The position numbers were made by a program, and so were the translations under genes. A DNA stretch of 64,000 nt. Origin: an uncultured Mycobacteriaceae bacterium. Lineage in GTDB: Bacteria > Actinomycetota > Actinomycetes > Mycobacteriales > Mycobacteriaceae. A model generated the notes under the pieces. It was not told the DNA's origin. It worked only from the letters and a program-made list of their open reading frames with translations, and searched no databases. Position 1 is the stretch's first letter; each line of letters begins with the position of its first letter. The stretch covers positions 25,243-89,242 of the forward strand of contig CADEGF010000005.1 in the NCBI GenBank assembly GCA_902826815.1. Direction: 5' to 3'. Below are positions 25,036-33,741 of this stretch, one piece after another.

Positions 25036-26267
25036 GGATCCTGATCGCCAACAAGTTCTTGACCCCCCACGGCGGAGTCGAGGCACACGCCGTCACCGTG
25101 ACCAAGTGGCTGGAGGAGTCGGGCCACACTGTCGTGCCCTTCGGAATGGCCGAGGAGGGCCTCGAGCCCAGCGAGCACTCCCGATACTTCCCGAGCGAGC
25201 TGGACTTTCGGATGACGCGACCGCGTAACGCGGTGCGCGCCGTCGAACGGGCGACACTGTCCTCGGAGACCAGACGCAAGCTAACCGCCCTGCTGGATGC
25301 CGAGCGTATCGACGCCGCCTACGTGTTGAACATCTACCACCAACTCGGCACAGTCATTCTCAATGACCTCGCTGACCGCGGTATCCCGACGGTGCTCAGC
25401 CTGCACGACTACAAGATCGGATGTCCCCGCTACCTGTTCTTCTCGGACCGAACCGGCCGGATCTGCACCAGGTGCCTCGACACCAAGGGTGCGGCGATCT
25501 GGGCGCCCGTCGTCGAGGGCTGCTGGTCTGGAAGCCGGCTCGCAGGCGCTGCGTTGTCCCTCGAGGCCGCCGTCACCCGGGCGCGGGGCAGCTACCGCAG
25601 GCCGGGGGCTGTCGTCGTGCTCAACTCGCTACAGGAGCGGGCCGCGATCTCGGCCGGGGTGGCGCCCGAGCGCATCCACCGAATCGCGCACCCGGTCACG
25701 CTTGCACCTGCGCGCCAGCGGCGCCGTAACGGCCGGGCCCTCTACGCGGGCCGACTCTCACCGGAGAAAGGCGTGGCCGTCGTCATCGAAGCCGCGGCGG
25801 TATCCGGCATTCCCGTGACGATCGCGGGCTCCGGCCCCAGCGAGACCGAACTACGCGCGCTCGCCGAACGACTCAGCGCTCCAGTCGAATTCCTGGGATC
25901 CGTTGATCACACGACGGTGGACACGCTGATGGCAGAGTCCACCGTCCTCGTGGTTCCCTCGGTCTGCCATGACGTCAGTCCCCTCGTCGTCTACGAGGCG
26001 GTGTCCGCTGACCTTCCCGTGGTCGGCAGTCGGGTCGGAGGGGTCGTCGAACAACTGAACGCGGGCCGCGGTCTGCTCGTCGAGCCCGCTGACGTCGGCC
26101 AGCTCGCCGCGGCGATGACGCGGGTAGCCACCGATGAGGAGCTCGGCAGGGAACTCAGCGCCACCGCGAGGGCCTATGCCGAGGAGTACCTCAGCCCGAC
26201 CCAGTGGTCACAGAACATGATGGCCGCCTTCCGCGCTGCGGGAGCCCGCGAATTCGCGGCCTGCTAA
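25032..26267 (+). CDS. Glycosyltransferase family 4 with a cysteine cluster
   Basis: A 411-aa GT-B enzyme beginning at a GTG that overlaps the previous stop (GTGA). The N-terminal domain has NKFLTPHGGVEAHAVTVTKW. The donor domain has LYAGRLSPEKGVAVVIEAA and DVSPLVVYEAV, where the first acidic residue of the EX7E motif is Asp. Between the two lies a Cys-rich stretch (GCPRYLFF, ICTRCLD, then a later Cys) that is often seen in GT4 enzymes beginning with a HDYK motif and may bind metal. Its last 4 nt overlap the converging double-GT4 gene at 26264-26267. Confidence 0.85.
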   Translation: MRILIANKFLTPHGGVEAHAVTVTKWLEESGHTVVPFGMAEEGLEPSEHSRYFPSELDFRMTRPRNAVRAVERATLSSETRRKLTALLDAERIDAAYVLNIYHQLGTVILNDLADRGIPTVLSLHDYKIGCPRYLFFSDRTGRICTRCLDTKGAAIWAPVVEGCWSGSRLAGAALSLEAAVTRARGSYRRPGAVVVLNSLQERAAISAGVAPERIHRIAHPVTLAPARQRRRNGRALYAGRLSPEKGVAVVIEAAAVSGIPVTIAGSGPSETELRALAERLSAPVEFLGSVDHTTVDTLMAESTVLVVPSVCHDVSPLVVYEAVSADLPVVGSRVGGVVEQLNAGRGLLVEPADVGQLAAAMTRVATDEELGRELSATARAYAEEYLSPTQWSQNMMAAFRAAGAREFAAC

Positions 26268-28540
26268 CGCGCTTTCCGCATCACGATATCGGTGAGCAGT
26301 TCCTCGTAACCTCTTGCGGTGTCCTCGATGTCGAACCCGCATTCGACTCGCGCCCGCCCGCTCTTTCCCATCTGAGTGCGCAGCGACTGCTGCCCGGCGA
26401 GTTGTCGGAGCCGGTCGGCGAAGCCGTCGACATCGCCGACGGAAACGACGAAGCCCTGCGCTCCGTCCTCGACTATTTCACCGACAGACCCGCAGTTGGT
26501 CGCCACTACGGGCAGACAGGCAGCCATCGCCTCGATCAGCGTGATCGGCACCGCCTCATACTTGGAGGACAGACACTTGACGTCGAGACCGGGCAGCAGG
26601 TCGGGCACGTCTCGACGGGTACCAAGGAATGTCGTTCGCGCCGCGATCCCCAATTCCGTTGCCAACTCCTTCAGCTCGGCATCCCTCGGACCGTCGCCGA
26701 TCACCACGAGCCGGATCTCAGGCACCGACGGAACGCAGGCTGCCACCGCCCGGAACAGCACCTCGTGTGCCTTCTCAGGGCCAAGCCGCGCGACTATCCC
26801 CACAACGAAATCGGTATCCGCGACGCCAAGCGCCGTCCGCGCGCGCGATCGGTCCTCCGTCGTTGGGACGGGCGGCAACTCGATGCCGTTCGCGATGACC
26901 ACCTCTCGGGTGGTCGCGCCAAAGCTATGGCTGACGCCTTCCTCACGGCGTAGATAAGCACCCTGGCCGGCCGAAACGAGGACGAGGGCGTCGGAGAGGG
27001 CGAGCGTGTTGACCGCCCAGCTGGGCAGCACCCGCCGGCCTACCGAGACCCTGTCCATGGAGTGTGCGGCAACGATGTTCGCAGGCACCCCGGCCAGCCG
27101 CGCCGCGATCCGGCCGAAGGCAAGCGACGCGAGCTGATGATGGGTGACAAGCACCGCATCGGTCTTGGCGGCGCGAAACGAACGGATGAGGCGGGGCAGA
27201 GTGCGCATGTCATACCTGCCCGTCCGGTCGAGCACCTCGACATCGAAGCCTGCCGCAAGGAACTCGCCGGCGAGCGGTCCTGCCTCTTTCAGACACACGA
27301 GCCTCGGCACAACGACCCGAGGGTCGAAGTGCTTGAAAAGGTTGAGGAGCAGGACTTCGACTCCACCAACGGTGGTGAGGTCGAGCACGGCGCTCAACTG
27401 GATCGGCCGATCCAGGCGCTGACGGCCGCCCACCAGGTCCTCGAGCGCCCGCGCCGCCGTCGCCACGCTGGCGCGAAGGCTGAACTGATCTTCGACCCGT
27501 GCGCGTGCCGCTCGGCCCATCCGCTTGGCCAGGTCTTCATCGGTCAGGATCTGCACAAGGCGGTCGGCGAGTGCAACCGGGTTACGTTGCGGCACAACGT
27601 ACCCCGTGCGCGGTGCATCCATGATCTCTCGAACCCCACCCACCGCCGTGCACACCGCAGGCCGCCCGGCCGCCATCGCTTCGAGCAACGCATTGGGGAA
27701 GCATTCGATGGTGTAGGACGTCAGCACGAACACGTCCATGGCCCGCAGAATCTCCGGGACATCCGAACGGGCCCCAGCCAACACCACGCGGTCGCGGAGG
27801 TCCAGTTCGTCTACGAGCTTTTCGATTTCAGGTCGCATCGGACCCTCGCCCGCGATCAGGAACTTCGCCTCAGGCACCCGATCAGCCACCAGCCGGGCGG
27901 CCCGTACGAACGTGGCGTGATCCTTCTCCGGTCGCAACATCGCAAGGATGCCGACGACCTTGTCGGTCTCGCCGATGCCAAGATCGGCCACCGCACTGCG
28001 GTCATCGGTCGATTGGAACCGTTCGGGTTCAACGCCATTGGGGGTGATGCGGATCTTGGCCCGCGGGTACTTCAGATCGTGGACAAGGTAATCCATCTGC
28101 GCGTTTGTCAGTCCGAAATAGGCACTGGTCACCCTGTCGAGAACACGGTCGGCGATACGGCGCACGGCACCCCGCCGCCCGGTCTCGCCGTCATTTGCAA
28201 TCCTGACGACGTTGTGCGGCACGCCCGTCAGAAACGCCGCGATGCGACCGAGTGTCTCGGCGTTGTAGTCGCGCGTGATCACCACATCCGGTGCGAAGCT
28301 CCTCATCTCGCGGACGAGATCACGCAACGCGAGGAACCCCTGCCGCTTGGTGCGGTTCAGCGCAACGGCCCTCGTGCCCGAACCGGCGAGGTCGCCGAAC
28401 AGCGCTCCTTCCTCCCCGATGCAGACCACCGCCGTCTCGAAACGCTCGGGGTCCAGATTCGGCATCAGCTTCGTGACGTGCCGTTCCGCGCCGCCCATCC
28501 GCAGATTGGGCACGACGTACATCACGCGGATGCGTGTCAC
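26264..28540 (-). CDS. Two-domain fused GT4 glycosyltransferase
   Basis: A 758-aa protein made of two complete GT-B/GT4 units. Unit 1 (about 1-375) has PNLRMGGAERHVTKLM, GILAMLRPEKDHATFV and ECFPNALLEAM. Unit 2 (about 385-758) has LTTVGGVEVLLLNLFKHF, GIVARLGPEKAHEVLF and EAVPITLIEAM. Each unit keeps its EX7E-type motif, so both may be active and add two consecutive sugars. The GTG at 28540 overlaps the stop of the upstream epimerase (GTGA). It is the last gene of the minus-strand operon that begins with the JmjC gene. The plus-strand GT4 gene converges on it with a 4-nt overlap. Confidence 0.85.
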   Translation of the reverse strand: MTRIRVMYVVPNLRMGGAERHVTKLMPNLDPERFETAVVCIGEEGALFGDLAGSGTRAVALNRTKRQGFLALRDLVREMRSFAPDVVITRDYNAETLGRIAAFLTGVPHNVVRIANDGETGRRGAVRRIADRVLDRVTSAYFGLTNAQMDYLVHDLKYPRAKIRITPNGVEPERFQSTDDRSAVADLGIGETDKVVGILAMLRPEKDHATFVRAARLVADRVPEAKFLIAGEGPMRPEIEKLVDELDLRDRVVLAGARSDVPEILRAMDVFVLTSYTIECFPNALLEAMAAGRPAVCTAVGGVREIMDAPRTGYVVPQRNPVALADRLVQILTDEDLAKRMGRAARARVEDQFSLRASVATAARALEDLVGGRQRLDRPIQLSAVLDLTTVGGVEVLLLNLFKHFDPRVVVPRLVCLKEAGPLAGEFLAAGFDVEVLDRTGRYDMRTLPRLIRSFRAAKTDAVLVTHHQLASLAFGRIAARLAGVPANIVAAHSMDRVSVGRRVLPSWAVNTLALSDALVLVSAGQGAYLRREEGVSHSFGATTREVVIANGIELPPVPTTEDRSRARTALGVADTDFVVGIVARLGPEKAHEVLFRAVAACVPSVPEIRLVVIGDGPRDAELKELATELGIAARTTFLGTRRDVPDLLPGLDVKCLSSKYEAVPITLIEAMAACLPVVATNCGSVGEIVEDGAQGFVVSVGDVDGFADRLRQLAGQQSLRTQMGKSGRARVECGFDIEDTARGYEELLTDIVMRKAR

Positions 28541-29571
28541 GCCTGCGCCGTCTCGCGCGCACGCACCTGGGGCCGAAGCCACGCGCCGAAGCGAGTGAGC
28601 CCTTCGTCAAGACCGACTTGCGGTCGCCAGCCAAGCAACTCGTGAGCGCGGGTGATGTCCGCGTACGTCGCCGGAACGTCGCCGGGTTGCGCCGGAGCCG
28701 GAATACGGATCGCCTGCGCATCCAGCGCCGTCTCCATGCGATCGACCAGTTCTGACGTGGTGACCGGGCTGTGTCCACCGACATTGACCAGCGCGAAGGG
28801 TGCAGGCACGTCGATCAACCGGACGAACGCGTCCACGACATCGTCGACATATGTGTAGTCCCGGCTTCCCCGGCCGCCGTCGTAGAGGGTGATCGACTCC
28901 CCTTGCAGCATCCGGCGTGCGAACGAGTGGATCGCCAAGTCGGGGCGCTGGCGCGGGCCGTAGACGGTGAACAGACGGGCGATCGCAACGGGCAATCCGG
29001 TGATCTCGTGGTGCGCGTGCGCGAGCGCCTCTCCCGCGACCTTCGTCGCCCCGTACGGTGAAAGAGGTCGGCCCTCCATCTGGTCCTCGCAGAACGGGCG
29101 CCGTGGGTCTGCCCCGTAAACTGAACTCGAGGAAGCGAATACAAGCCGCGCGCCGACGGCTTCGCACGCCGCCAGGGTGTGCTGGAAGCCCCGGACATTG
29201 ATGTCGACGTACGCGTCCGGGTCGGCGATCGATGGCCGGACGCCCGCACGCGCGGCGAGGTCAACGATGACCTCTGGCCGTGCGAGCTCGACCGTAGCAA
29301 GCAGAGCGTCCCGGTCGCGGGTATCGACCTCGGCAAAGTTGTAGGCCGGGTTGCCGCGTGCCGGTGCGATGTTCTGCTCCTTCACCGCCCTCGGATAGAA
29401 CGGGTCGAATCCGTCGACAGCGGTTACCTCCCAACCCTCTGAAAGCAGGCGATCAGTCAGAGTGCTGCCGATGAAGCCTGCTCCGCCGGTGATAACGACG
29501 CGACGTCTCGCTGACATCATTCTCCATCCTCGGGTTTCGCCGACGTGCCGGTCGGCCTGGTGTGTGCTCAT
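28537..29571 (-). CDS. UDP-glucuronate 4-epimerase-like SDR
   Basis: A 344-aa extended SDR with GGAGFIGSTLTDRLL, LAARAGVRPSIADPDAYVDI, SSSSVYG, the catalytic Y-x3-K in YGATKVAGE, and FTVYGPRQRPDLAIH. The AGVRPS and GPRQRPDLAI motifs are typical of UDP-glucuronate 4-epimerases and relatives, which would turn UDP-GlcA from the 21602 gene into UDP-GalA. I used the ATG at 29571 because it overlaps the stop of the upstream polymerase gene (ATGA). Two ATGs at 29520 and 29517, behind GAGGATGGAGA, start much closer to the Rossmann motif and are a good alternative. Confidence 0.83.
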   Translation of the reverse strand: MSTHQADRHVGETRGWRMMSARRRVVITGGAGFIGSTLTDRLLSEGWEVTAVDGFDPFYPRAVKEQNIAPARGNPAYNFAEVDTRDRDALLATVELARPEVIVDLAARAGVRPSIADPDAYVDINVRGFQHTLAACEAVGARLVFASSSSVYGADPRRPFCEDQMEGRPLSPYGATKVAGEALAHAHHEITGLPVAIARLFTVYGPRQRPDLAIHSFARRMLQGESITLYDGGRGSRDYTYVDDVVDAFVRLIDVPAPFALVNVGGHSPVTTSELVDRMETALDAQAIRIPAPAQPGDVPATYADITRAHELLGWRPQVGLDEGLTRFGAWLRPQVRARETAQA

Positions 29572-30998
29572 CGGCGTAACACGGGTACGCGCATCAAGTC
29601 GTCGGCCGCCGCTTGCGCCTGTTTGTGGCGGTCGGACCAGCCGATCGCGATTCCGATGAGAAGGAAAGTTGTGGCCGGCGGCAACTCGAAGAACCGGAGA
29701 TCGACCGTGAGGCCCGTGCCGACGAGGGTGATCATCGCGATGATCGCCAGAAGCGCCAACGGCTTACCACACAGATCGTCGCTCGGCAACGTCCGAAACG
29801 CGTCCCACAGTCGGTATGCGATCAACGCGAGCACTGCGATCCACAGCATGAGTCCGATGGCGCCCAACTCGACAAAAATGCCCAATTCGTTTCCGTGCGA
29901 GGCGATCCCGTAACCGCGTATCCACGGTGTCTCAGGGGACCACTGCTGATGGTGGAAGGTGTTGACGGTCTGGAACCGGCCGATGCCCCAGCCTGTGACG
30001 GGTCGCTGTCCGATCGCCCACAGCGAGGTTTGTGTGGTGTTGAGCCGGTCCTCCAGCTCCTCCGTCGAGCCCACCCCGCCGGCTTCCCGGTCGCTGCTGG
30101 TGAACACCGACCAGTTGACCGCGATGATCGTCACGCAGATACCGAGGCCCGCGACGAACGGGGTGCGGTGGCCGCGTGCCAGAACTGCACCGACGATGAG
30201 GATGATCGCGCCGCTGAGCCACGCAGCCCTGGTATGGGTCAGGTAGATGCCCCAGACGCAGGCCACGCCGATGATGAGGGCCAGCCACCTCAGCACGGCC
30301 GGCTCGCTGCGGCGACCCATCAATATGAGCGCGACCGCGAAGCCGAGGGCAAGTGTCAATCCATTCACCACCGGCTGGTTGAAAACGCCTATGGCTCGCC
30401 CGATCCAGGTTTCGTCGGGCGGCAACGACCCGTCGACGATAAAGCGGGGCCAGACCAAGCCCTGCGGGCCGGTGACCGGCAGGATGCTCACCCAGGCTGA
30501 GTAAGCCGCCATGGCCAGGATCGTCCACAGCAGGGCCCGCACCGCCCCCGCACGGTCGAACGCGTAGCGGCCGACCACGTACATGACGAACGGGATCACC
30601 GTCCCGATCATGATGAACCGGGCGACTGAGAATGCTTCGCCGGTCAGAGGGCGACTCGCCTCGTACTTGTGCACGGCGAACATCGAGTAGACGTTCCACA
30701 GCAGGTAAAGCGCCATTGCGCATTCAATTGGACCGATACCGCGCAGTCGCGTGGAGTTGCGATCGATCCATACCGCGGTGGCGATGATCAACACGACCAA
30801 CAAGCCCACAAACGTCTTGTTGGGGAGCATGTCCGCCAGCGGGAGGTGCAGGTAGGTCGCAACCAGCATCGTGAGCGCCAGCAGGACAGGGATGTTCAGC
30901 CACCCCCGCGTTCGTTGACCTTCGGTCTTGGCACCGCCGCGCGCGATCGATCCAGTCGTCGGCGCCGATTCAGGCGTGATCTCGTGTGTACGGGTCAC
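29568..30998 (-). CDS. O-antigen polymerase/ligase (Wzy/WaaL-like)
   Basis: A 476-aa membrane protein with roughly 11-12 hydrophobic segments and a large periplasm-facing loop containing RPVTGWGIGRFQTVN and HGNELGIFVELGAIGLML. These are typical of the Wzy_C domain. Such proteins polymerise undecaprenyl-linked repeat units or ligate them to an acceptor on the outer face of the membrane. It lies between the Wzz-like gene (20-nt gap) and the epimerase (4-nt overlap). Polymerase rather than ligase is favoured by the linked Wzz and Wzx genes. The acceptor or anchor of the glycan is unknown. Confidence 0.85.
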   Translation of the reverse strand: MTRTHEITPESAPTTGSIARGGAKTEGQRTRGWLNIPVLLALTMLVATYLHLPLADMLPNKTFVGLLVVLIIATAVWIDRNSTRLRGIGPIECAMALYLLWNVYSMFAVHKYEASRPLTGEAFSVARFIMIGTVIPFVMYVVGRYAFDRAGAVRALLWTILAMAAYSAWVSILPVTGPQGLVWPRFIVDGSLPPDETWIGRAIGVFNQPVVNGLTLALGFAVALILMGRRSEPAVLRWLALIIGVACVWGIYLTHTRAAWLSGAIILIVGAVLARGHRTPFVAGLGICVTIIAVNWSVFTSSDREAGGVGSTEELEDRLNTTQTSLWAIGQRPVTGWGIGRFQTVNTFHHQQWSPETPWIRGYGIASHGNELGIFVELGAIGLMLWIAVLALIAYRLWDAFRTLPSDDLCGKPLALLAIIAMITLVGTGLTVDLRFFELPPATTFLLIGIAIGWSDRHKQAQAAADDLMRVPVLRR

Positions 30999-31018
30999 GG
31001 CGTGTAAACCTCGCCGCG

Positions 31019-32458
31019 CTACGAGATCGGCTGGGTGGCGCGATTGCCGTTCGGGTGCGGGCGATACTCCGCGAACGGTATTTCGGGCTGTCCGGTCGGC
31101 GGGGTCGTTGGAACGCCCGGGGTCGATCCAAGACGCCGCTTACCGTGGGTCGTCCGGTCGACCAGTACCGCCGTCCACGGTGTCGCGTGTGCCTTTTCGA
31201 GTGTTTCGGCGGCGGAGGTGACGTCGCCCGCCCGCGAACCAACCGTGACGGCGAGGATCGTCAGGTCTGCGGCAGCGCAAATAAGCTGTGCATCAATGGT
31301 TTCGGCGATCGACGAGGCTACAACGATGATGGTGTCGGCATCCTTGCGAAGTTCATTCAGGACCTCGGCGATCCTTTCGCGGGTCACCAGCGAGAACCGA
31401 TCGGCAACCGTGGAACCGGCAGGCAAGATCTTCAGGGACCCGACGTCACCAGGTTTCAGCGTGGCGCGCGCCAGGCTGCTGTCGGTGAGAGCTTCCGTGA
31501 AACCGGTGTCGCCCGGCACCTGCGGCGGGTTGATGTCTGCATAGACCAGAACAGTCCGATCCCCCTGTTGCGCTGAGAATTTGGCCAGCGCTTCGGCGAT
31601 CTCCCGAGCTTCGCGGCATCCGCGGCCGTCGGTGATGGCGATGACGGCCGGCTTGGCCAACTCTTCGAGGCTGACGAGGTTGGAAAGTGTGCGCAGACGA
31701 TCTTGGCGCTCAGCCGATCCGGCGGCAGGCACCTCCACAAGTGGGGCGACGCCTGCCTTATCCCGTAGGTCATCCGCATTCTTCACGCGGGTGGACAGGG
31801 CAGCCAGACCGAGCGCGGCGAGGATACCGAGCAGGAATCCGCCCACTACCCCGAGCAGGAGGTTCGACAGGATGTTCGGCCTGATCTCGGTGACACCGAC
31901 CTGTGGCTGAAGTACCTGGAGTTGATTGCTCAAGTACCCCCCGACCTCGTCGATTCGCTCCTGCAGGGAGGTGTAGTACGGATTCGCCGTGCCACTCGGC
32001 GTCAGCGGGTCGACCTGACTGAGTTCGCTCTGCAGTTCCTCCATATGCGAACTGATGCCCGCTTCTTGGACCGCATTGACGTCCGTACGGAAGGCCGTGG
32101 CCATGTTTGTCGCCGCGCTCTGAGCGGTCTTGGGATCGCCGGCGGTCGCCTCGACAGTCAGGATCGGACTAGCGGCGGCAGTCCGCGCCTCGAAGGTGAC
32201 ACCCGCTGGGATTTTCGCCGCATCCTCCAACCGCGAGATCGTCGCCGGATCGTTGAACAGTGTGACGTACCCGAGGACGACGACGGCGTCTTGGTCCGGA
32301 GTTCGCCCCGACAGCACCATGGTCGACTTGCCCAGATACGTCGGCTGCGTCGCCAGCGAGGCCGCCGCTGCGATCAGCGCGCCGAGCGCGGTGACGACGA
32401 CCACCACCCACCATCGCCGCCTGACTTGCTCAATTCGGCGTTTCGACACGAGGTTCAT
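31019..32458 (-). CDS. Wzz-like chain-length protein with degenerate BY-kinase domain
   Basis: A 479-aa protein. Residues 15-38 form TM1. An extracytoplasmic Wzz-type region follows (about 40-195), and TM2 lies near 198-220 (ILSNLLLGVVGGFLLGILAA). The cytoplasmic part (about 235-440) resembles the ParA-like kinase domain of CapB/CpsD proteins. However, the Walker A site, usually GEGKST-like, reads DGRGCREAREIAEAL, and the Walker A' region reads VLVYADINPPQ. No Tyr-rich tail is seen; the C-terminus is Pro/Thr-rich. It probably controls polymer length, but tyrosine kinase activity is doubtful. It lies 9 nt after the JmjC gene in the same operon. Confidence 0.85.
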   Translation of the reverse strand: MNLVSKRRIEQVRRRWWVVVVVTALGALIAAAASLATQPTYLGKSTMVLSGRTPDQDAVVVLGYVTLFNDPATISRLEDAAKIPAGVTFEARTAAASPILTVEATAGDPKTAQSAATNMATAFRTDVNAVQEAGISSHMEELQSELSQVDPLTPSGTANPYYTSLQERIDEVGGYLSNQLQVLQPQVGVTEIRPNILSNLLLGVVGGFLLGILAALGLAALSTRVKNADDLRDKAGVAPLVEVPAAGSAERQDRLRTLSNLVSLEELAKPAVIAITDGRGCREAREIAEALAKFSAQQGDRTVLVYADINPPQVPGDTGFTEALTDSSLARATLKPGDVGSLKILPAGSTVADRFSLVTRERIAEVLNELRKDADTIIVVASSIAETIDAQLICAAADLTILAVTVGSRAGDVTSAAETLEKAHATPWTAVLVDRTTHGKRRLGSTPGVPTTPPTGQPEIPFAEYRPHPNGNRATQPIS

Positions 32459-32467
32459 TGGTGCTCC

Positions 32468-33316
32468 CTAGATTCCAAAGAGGTGCAGCACCTGGCCCAT
32501 GATGAGCGAGAGATTCACCATGGCCGCGTGCCGCCGCGAGTAATTCCGAAGAGTGGCGCAGTAGTCGCGCCTGAATGAGCGCGCGTTGGCGCGGTTCACA
32601 CTGTTGATGGACACAGTCACCGAGGGACTGAGGATGCGCGCGGTATGCCACCAACCCGACGGCACGAACAGGGTTTCGCCGGCGTGCAACGCGAAGCGCA
32701 TGCCTTCGGCCTGTTCGAAGAGCGGAAACTCGTCGAGATCGGGGTCCGCAAGGTCGCCTATCCGCGACTTGTTCTCCTCGCGGCCACCGCACGGGTACAT
32801 GCGGTCCGACTGGTCTGGTGCGAAGGCGATGTACTCCTTATCGCCGTAGACCTGCATCAGATAGGCGTGTGTGTGCCAGTTGTCGTAGTGCAACTGGGGG
32901 AAACGGGCGCCGCTGCCGCCGATATAGACCTCGACGAACGACAGTGATTCGCCCGAAGGGAAGAACCGGCTCTCGAACCAGTTAGGCCGGGTGCAGACGG
33001 GCATGGGATGTACGTCGTGCCAGAGCTCGCTTGGCCAGTCGCTGAGCAATTGGTTGCGCAGATAGGGCGCCGGCTGCGCCTCGGACGAGGCTTCCACCCG
33101 ATCGATGAGCTCGGCCAGAGTCATCGACTCGCCTTCGATCTCCAGCTGCAGAGTGCCGTGATTCTGCTTGAAGAAGTTCGGTGTCCAGCGTCCGAGGGCG
33201 CGCCAATGATCAATGGCGTCGGTGATGATGACCGGCCGGTTCGCGAGCAGGTATTCACGCTCGAACGCCGAGCGAGTCAGCCCGTCGCGCCGGTCAACGG
33301 TTGCCAACGTCTTCAT
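32468..33316 (-). CDS. Cupin-8/JmjC-type Fe(II) 2-oxoglutarate oxygenase
   Basis: A 282-aa cupin-like protein. The metal triad is visible as His143 and Asp145 in QLHYDNWH and His224 in PSGWWHTARI. The N-terminal REYLLANRPVIITDAIDHWRA is typical of JmjC/FIH-like hydroxylases. Such enzymes hydroxylate amino acid side chains, peptides or small molecules. It is the first gene of the operon with Wzz, Wzy, epimerase and double GT4. An oxygenase of this class is unusual in a sugar operon, and a peptidyl substrate linked to the nearby NRPS is conceivable. The ATG is preceded by GGGAGGGA. The 44-bp repeat element lies 110 bp upstream. Confidence 0.83.
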   Translation of the reverse strand: MKTLATVDRRDGLTRSAFEREYLLANRPVIITDAIDHWRALGRWTPNFFKQNHGTLQLEIEGESMTLAELIDRVEASSEAQPAPYLRNQLLSDWPSELWHDVHPMPVCTRPNWFESRFFPSGESLSFVEVYIGGSGARFPQLHYDNWHTHAYLMQVYGDKEYIAFAPDQSDRMYPCGGREENKSRIGDLADPDLDEFPLFEQAEGMRFALHAGETLFVPSGWWHTARILSPSVTVSINSVNRANARSFRRDYCATLRNYSRRHAAMVNLSLIMGQVLHLFGI

Positions 33317-33741
33317 AGGCGTCCCTCCCCATTCACGATGACCACGACGAAGATCTGATGTACCGCAAAATTTTATAAATTAGCTACATGCAGTCGCCCC
33401 AGGCGACGTTTTGCTTCGTCTATGGAAGCTACCATTCGCACTTTTGCATCGCAAGGTAGATTTAGCAAATCTCAATAACTCACAGGATTGCTCACAGGTT
33501 CACAACAGTGACCCAGCGAATCTTTCCTCACCTATGCACAAGATGTACCAATTGAACAGCCGATTTGTCGAATGCAGCCTGCGTCTCGAATCCAGCATGG
33601 AACGCGCCATGGACCGGCCGCTGGCAAAGTTTCTGTGAGAATACAGACTTCTTGGGAGAGATTTGGCGGCGTGAGGACGCGTTCTCTTTTGCAATCGCCG
33701 ACGATGCTGTCCGCAATGTCGCACGGCGGACGGTGTGACAG
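33317..33741 (-). promoter_or_regulatory. AT-rich leader region upstream of the JmjC-Wzz-Wzy operon
   Basis: This 425-bp gap lies between the JmjC start and the end of the methyltransferase gene, both on the minus strand. It is AT-rich and contains one copy of the 44-bp element (33426-33469). A 75-codon plus-strand reading frame at 33411-33638 has no recognisable features and I regard it as non-coding. Confidence 0.5.
33426..33469 (-). repeat. 44-bp upstream element, copy 1
   Basis: This copy matches 37557-37600 at 37 of 44 positions with no gaps, and all seven differences are transitions. It contains a TTGC-ATC-GCAA dyad (33444-33454). A second dyad, AGATTT-AGC-AAATCT (33458-33472), spans its edge. 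It lies 110 bp upstream of the JmjC-Wzz-Wzy operon, in the same orientation relative to its downstream gene as copy 2. A shared operator or activator site is the simplest reading. Confidence 0.7.

Noticed and set aside
33411-33638. 75-codon plus-strand reading frame in the JmjC upstream spacer
   Set aside because: It overlaps the 44-bp element, has no recognisable domain and its composition follows the AT-rich spacer, so I treat it as non-coding.
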